Positions 59,743 through 64,000 of a DNA stretch of 64,000 bases are shown here, one piece after another. The stretch's first letter is position 1. The number at the start of each line of letters is the position of its first letter. The notes beneath the pieces are model-generated. The model did not search any database and had not been told where the DNA came from. It saw only the letters and a program-made list of their open reading frames with translations. The translations under genes and the position numbers were made by a program. Origin of the DNA: an uncultured Lachnoanaerobaculum sp. (GTDB taxonomy: Bacteria > Bacillota > Clostridia > Lachnospirales > Lachnospiraceae); assembly GCF_938015485.1 (NCBI RefSeq), contig NZ_CALLVU010000128.1:28165-92164 (forward strand), written 5' to 3'.

Positions 59743-59764
59743 ACCGCCCCGTATTAGGGGCGGT
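59743..59764 (+). promoter_or_regulatory. hairpin between rpoB and rpoC
   Basis: ACCGCCCC, GTATTA loop, GGGGCGGT: a perfect GC-rich stem without a T tract. It is probably an RNA processing, stability or partial attenuation element, since rpoC must be transcribed through it. Confidence 0.7.
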
Positions 59765-59814
59765 ATAAAATAAATGAAGTCGATTTATCGTTTTATATAG
59801 AAGGGAGCAATTTT

Positions 59815-62800
59815 ATGCCTGAAAACAATGATGCTTATCAGCCAATTTCTTTTGACGCAATCAAGATTGGTTTGGCTTCTCCTGAAAAAATACTACAGTG
59901 GTCTCACGGTGAGGTTACAAAGCCTGAGACTATCAACTATAGGACATTAAAGCCGGAGAGAGACGGTCTGTTCTGTGAAAGAATATTCGGACCGAGCAAG
60001 GATTGGGAATGTCATTGTGGTAAATATAAGAAAATACGCTACAAAGGCACAGTCTGTGACAGATGCGGAGTAGAGGTAACAAAATCCAGCGTGCGTAGAG
60101 AGCGTATGGGTCATATAAAGCTTGCAGCTCCGGTATCACATATCTGGTACTTTAAGGGTATTCCTTCAAGAATGGGTCTTATCATGGATATAGCACCTCG
60201 TATCTTGGAGAAAGTATTGTACTTTGCATCATATATAGTACTTGACGGAGGAGATACACCTCTTAATTACAAGCAGGTACTTTCGGAAAGAGAGTACAGA
60301 GATGCAATCGAAAGCTACGGTTACGGTTCATTCAGAGCCGGCATGGGTGCAGAGAGCATCTTGGAAATACTTAAGAATATCGACCTTGAAAAAGAGTCTG
60401 AAGAGCTTAGAGAAGCGCTGGTAGATGCAACCGGACAAAAAAGAGCAAAGATTATTAAGAGACTTGATGTAGTGGAGGCGTTCAGAAGCTCAGGCAATAA
60501 GCCGGAGTGGATGATACTTACAAATGTACCTGTAATACCGCCTGATATCAGACCTATGGTACAGCTTGACGGAGGCAGATTTGCAACAAGTGACCTTAAT
60601 GATTTATATAGAAGAATTATAAACAGAAATAACCGTCTTGCAAGACTCTTGGAACTTGGTGCCCCTGATATCATTATCAGAAACGAGAAGAGAATGCTAC
60701 AGGAAGCTGTAGATGCTCTTATAGATAACGGTAGAAGAGGAAGACCTGTTACAGGACCGGGAAACAGAGCGCTTAAGTCACTTTCAGATATGTTAAAGGG
60801 TAAGCAGGGACGTTTCCGTCAGAACCTCCTCGGAAAGCGTGTTGACTACTCGGGAAGATCCGTTATTGTAGTAGGACCTGAACTTAAGATATATCAGTGC
60901 GGTTTGCCGAAAGAGATGGCTATTGAGCTGTTTAAGCCTTTCGTAATGAAAGAGCTTGTAGAAAAAGGCACTGCACATAATATAAAATCCGCCAAGAAGA
61001 TGGTAGAGAGAATGCAGACTGAAGTATGGGATATCCTTGAGGACGTTATTAAAGAGCATCCTGTAATGCTTAACAGAGCGCCTACACTTCACAGACTCGG
61101 TATTCAGGCATTTGAGCCTGTACTTGTAGAGGGTAAGGCTATCAAGCTTCATCCGCTTGTATGTACCGCTTTCAACGCCGACTTCGACGGTGACCAGATG
61201 GCTGTCCATTTACCGCTTTCAGTAGAGGCACAGGCCGAGTGCAGATTCTTACTTCTTTCACCGAATAACCTCCTTAAGCCTTCAGACGGCGGACCTGTTG
61301 CAGTGCCTTCACAGGATATGGTACTCGGTATCTACTATCTGACACAGGAAAGACCGGGAGCAAAGGGAGAAGGCAAGTTCTTTAAGAGTGTAAATGAAGC
61401 AATACTTGCATATGACAACAAGATTGTTACATTGCATTCAAAGATAAAGGTCAGAATGACAAAGGAACTTGAAAACGGAGAGATTTTGTCGGAGACTGTA
61501 GATTCTACAGTAGGTAGACTTTTATTCAATGAGATAATACCTCAGGACCTCGGATTTGTGGACAGAAGCATTCCGGGCAATGAATTAAAGCCTGAGATTG
61601 ATTTCCTTGTAAAGAAAAAGCAGTGTAAGCAGATCCTTGAAAAGGTTATCAATGTACACGGACTTTCAAGAACGGCTGAAGTGCTTGATGATATAAAGGC
61701 AATCGGATACAAGTATTCAACTATTGCCTCTATGACGGTTTCCATTTCAGATATGACTGTGCCTGCAAGTAAGCCTGAGCTTATAAAGAACGCACAGGCA
61801 ACCGTAGACAGAATTGCAAAGAACTTCGCCCGTGGATTTATCACTGAAGAAGAGAGATACAAGGAAGTTATAAAGACTTGGGATATGACCGATAAGCAGC
61901 TTACAAGAGACCTGCTTGACGGACTTGATGCATACAACAACATCTTCATGATGGCGGACTCAGGAGCGAGAGGTTCAGATAAGCAGATAAAACAGCTTGC
62001 AGGTATGCGTGGTCTTATGGCGGATACAACAGGTCATACTATCGAGCTTCCTATCAAGTCAAACTTCAGAGAGGGTCTTGACGTTTTGGAGTACTTTATC
62101 TCGGCTCACGGTGCTAGAAAAGGACTTTCAGATACCGCTCTTCGTACAGCCGATTCAGGATACCTTACAAGAAGACTTGTAGACGTTTCACAGGACTTAA
62201 TAGTTCGTGAAACAGACTGCTGTGAAGGCAAGGATATTCCATATATGGAAATCAAAGCATTCTCGGACGGCAAGGAAGTTATTGAGAGTCTTGAAGAGAG
62301 AATCACAGGCAGATATATTGCGGAGACCATCACGGATCCTGATACAGGAGAGGTTGTTATCAAAGCAAACCATATGTGTACGCCGAAGAGAGCGGCTGCA
62401 GTAATGAAGGTACTTGATAAGCTTAACAGAGACAGCGTAAAGATAAGAACAATACTTTCATGTAAATCACATACAGGTATCTGTGCTAAATGTTACGGTG
62501 CAAACATGGCTACAGGACAGGCCGTACAGGTAGGTGAAGCTGTAGGTATTATTGCAGCACAGTCTATCGGTGAGCCGGGTACACAGCTTACTATGCGTAC
62601 ATTCCATACCGGAGGTGTTGCCGGTGGAGATATCACACAGGGTCTTCCTAGAGTCGAGGAGCTTTTCGAGGCAAGAAAGCCGAAAGGTCTTGCAATCATC
62701 ACAGAGTTCGGCGGTGTTGTAGAGCTTAAGGATACCAAGAAGAAGCGTGAAATTATTGTTACAAACAATGAAACAGGCGAGTCAAAGGCATATCTTATAC

Positions 62801-63645
62801 CATACGGTTCAAGAATCAAGGTATCAAACGGTGATGTGCTTGAGGCAGGTGACGAGCTTACAGAAGGTAGTGTAAACCCGCACGATATACTTAAGATTAA
62901 GGGTGTTCGTGCCGTTCAGGATTACATGCTTCGTGAAGTTCAAAGAGTTTACAGACTTCAGGGTGTTGAGATCAACGATAAGCATATCGAGGTTATCGTT
63001 CGTCAGATGCTTAAGAAGGTAAGAATAGAAGAAAACAATGATGCGGATGTCCTTCCGGGAAATTCTATGGATGTTCTGGATTACAACGATATGAATGAAA
63101 AGCTCGTTGCAGAAGGTAAGACTCCTGCAGAGGGCAAGCAGGTAATGCTCGGTATTACCAAGGCATCACTTGCTACAGATTCATTCCTTTCAGCCGCATC
63201 CTTCCAGGAGACTACAAAGGTTCTTACAGAAGCCGCTATCAACGGTAAGGTCGATCACCTTATCGGACTTAAGGAAAACGTACTTATCGGTAAATTGATT
63301 CCGGCAGGTACAGGTATGAAGAGATACAGAAATGTAACTTTGAATACAGATGAGTTAATCGGAGAAGATGATGAAATAATCTTAAGCGAGGACGATCCTG
63401 CACTTCTTGATATCAAGGATGAGCTTATAGCCGATGCCAGGGAAGCCCTTGAGCAGGAAGAAAAGGCACATGAGAAAGAGACCAAGAAGGAAGAATTTTC
63501 TGAGGAAACTTCAAAAGAAGAGTCTAACGAAGATGATTCTGCAAAAGAAGAGCCTGTAGAAAATGATGCAGAGGATTCTGCAGACGAGAGTGCGGAGTCT
63601 GTATCGGATGAAGAAACGGACGGAGCAACAGATACTGAAGAATAA
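59815..63645 (+). CDS. rpoC: RNA polymerase beta' subunit
   Basis: A 1276 aa beta' subunit. N-terminal zinc site CHCGKYKKIRYKGTVCDRCG near residue 66, catalytic Mg site TAFNADFDGDQMAVH near 455, the trigger-loop region GARKGLSDTALRTADSGYLT near 765 and the second zinc site CKSHTGICAKCYG near 885. The C-terminus carries a ~70 residue Glu/Asp/Ser/Lys-rich tail (EESNEDDSAKEEPVENDAED) not found in most Firmicutes enzymes. GAAGGGAGCAA precedes the ATG. It is the last gene of the rpoBC operon. Confidence 0.98.
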   Translation: MPENNDAYQPISFDAIKIGLASPEKILQWSHGEVTKPETINYRTLKPERDGLFCERIFGPSKDWECHCGKYKKIRYKGTVCDRCGVEVTKSSVRRERMGHIKLAAPVSHIWYFKGIPSRMGLIMDIAPRILEKVLYFASYIVLDGGDTPLNYKQVLSEREYRDAIESYGYGSFRAGMGAESILEILKNIDLEKESEELREALVDATGQKRAKIIKRLDVVEAFRSSGNKPEWMILTNVPVIPPDIRPMVQLDGGRFATSDLNDLYRRIINRNNRLARLLELGAPDIIIRNEKRMLQEAVDALIDNGRRGRPVTGPGNRALKSLSDMLKGKQGRFRQNLLGKRVDYSGRSVIVVGPELKIYQCGLPKEMAIELFKPFVMKELVEKGTAHNIKSAKKMVERMQTEVWDILEDVIKEHPVMLNRAPTLHRLGIQAFEPVLVEGKAIKLHPLVCTAFNADFDGDQMAVHLPLSVEAQAECRFLLLSPNNLLKPSDGGPVAVPSQDMVLGIYYLTQERPGAKGEGKFFKSVNEAILAYDNKIVTLHSKIKVRMTKELENGEILSETVDSTVGRLLFNEIIPQDLGFVDRSIPGNELKPEIDFLVKKKQCKQILEKVINVHGLSRTAEVLDDIKAIGYKYSTIASMTVSISDMTVPASKPELIKNAQATVDRIAKNFARGFITEEERYKEVIKTWDMTDKQLTRDLLDGLDAYNNIFMMADSGARGSDKQIKQLAGMRGLMADTTGHTIELPIKSNFREGLDVLEYFISAHGARKGLSDTALRTADSGYLTRRLVDVSQDLIVRETDCCEGKDIPYMEIKAFSDGKEVIESLEERITGRYIAETITDPDTGEVVIKANHMCTPKRAAAVMKVLDKLNRDSVKIRTILSCKSHTGICAKCYGANMATGQAVQVGEAVGIIAAQSIGEPGTQLTMRTFHTGGVAGGDITQGLPRVEELFEARKPKGLAIITEFGGVVELKDTKKKREIIVTNNETGESKAYLIPYGSRIKVSNGDVLEAGDELTEGSVNPHDILKIKGVRAVQDYMLREVQRVYRLQGVEINDKHIEVIVRQMLKKVRIEENNDADVLPGNSMDVLDYNDMNEKLVAEGKTPAEGKQVMLGITKASLATDSFLSAASFQETTKVLTEAAINGKVDHLIGLKENVLIGKLIPAGTGMKRYRNVTLNTDELIGEDDEIILSEDDPALLDIKDELIADAREALEQEEKAHEKETKKEEFSEETSKEESNEDDSAKEEPVENDAEDSADESAESVSDEETDGATDTEE

Positions 63646-63673
63646 AATAGCCGGTTACGGTTATATAGATAAG

Positions 63674-63702
63674 AGAGACTGCCAAAGGGCGGTCTCTTTT
63701 GG
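63674..63702 (+). terminator. terminator of rpoB-rpoC
   Basis: AGAGACTGCC, AAAG loop, GGCGGTCTCT followed by TTTGG; strong stem, short T tract. Confidence 0.8.
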
Positions 63703-63752
63703 TTTTATGCCAAGTGTTTGGGTGGATGAAGTAAATTCTGCAAAAATAGATT

Positions 63753-63781
63753 TTGACCACAGTGTTAATGTATGGTAGAAT
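63753..63781 (+). promoter_or_regulatory. promoter of the operon beyond the window
   Basis: TTGACC (63753-63758), 17 bases, TAGAAT (63776-63781). Confidence 0.75.
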
Positions 63782-63787
63782 GATTAA

Positions 63788-64000
63788 GTCTTAAGAAGAT
63801 TCTAAGACAAAATCTTGTAGACTTTGTGTGTTGTATATATACAGTTTACTGTATAAACATTCTAAAATCTGCGGTTTTGAGACGGCCCGCATAAAATAAG
63901 GGTTTAAAGCAATTCAAGTAACTTAAGTTACGAGGATTTCGGCTGAAATCGCTTGTTAAATTTTAGGCACGCTAAAGCCCTTTGGAGGCCTTGATTTATA
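63788..64000 (+). promoter_or_regulatory. long structured leader running off the window
   Basis: More than 200 bases without a gene. Hairpins include GTAACTTAAGTTAC (63918-63931) and GATTTC-GGCT-GAAATC (63935-63950). After rpoC the next genes are usually rpsL-rpsG-fusA (str operon), so this may be the regulated rpsL leader, but the gene itself is not visible. Confidence 0.5.

Overview
The window looks like a chromosomal segment of a low-GC, Gram-positive anaerobe of the Clostridia, most likely Lachnospiraceae (a Lachnoanaerobaculum-like oral or gut fermenter is my guess). The evidence is AT-rich sequence with strong GGAGG ribosome sites and TTGACA/TATAAT promoters, bifunctional AdhE, independent phosphoglycerate mutase, SLH and cell-wall-binding surface proteins, and RpoB/RpoC sequences of Firmicutes type. 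No search was run. Family names come from reading motifs.

Layout. 0-7.4 kb is a tandem-duplicated array of lipoproteins, a small WXG100-like protein, small membrane proteins with an LRR-like tail and three ~455-465 aa membrane-anchored paralogs of unknown function. It runs straight into glpK, and two fossil junctions record how the array grew. 8.9-15 kb holds chorismate mutase, a rubrerythrin-like protein, a possible leaderless DUF2156/GNAT pair, a C39-like peptidase, a decayed TIGR02452 gene and glycerol dehydrogenase. 14.6-22.8 kb is an accessory, decaying zone: PH-like membrane paralogs (one with a poly-A frameshift), a DUF1643 gene with an early TGA, a dead cbiN, a cytidylate-kinase-like remnant, an AAA ATPase remnant, and an intact cassette of two RlaP-type nucleotidyltransferases, a HipA-like kinase (apparent ATT start) and DUF3037.

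23-36 kb carries an iron alcohol dehydrogenase, a zur-znuACB zinc operon, gpmI, an SLH protein with a MacAB-like efflux system, a CPBP protease with a glycosyltransferase, and tRNA-Val and tRNA-Met. 36.4-43.1 kb is a hexuronate catabolic locus (lacI-uxaC divergent from uxaA-kdgR, then kdgA-kdgK), with divergent promoters sharing one -35 box and two clear operators. 43.4-45.5 kb is a small accessory island: a MoxR-like protein with a degenerate ATPase site and a secreted transglutaminase-like cluster.

45.8-50.6 kb has adhE (its promoter carries a Rex-like site almost identical to that of the 23-kb alcohol dehydrogenase), an APH-like kinase and a cation-efflux protein. 50.9-55.5 kb is a 1528 aa cell-wall-binding surface protein. 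55.6-63.6 kb is rpoB-rpoC with its own promoter, followed at the window edge by a promoter and structured leader for the next operon.

The genes point to fermentation of glycerol and uronic acids to alcohols with redox-controlled alcohol dehydrogenases, zinc homeostasis and an elaborate surface. No CRISPR array, complete insertion sequence, prophage or rRNA was found.
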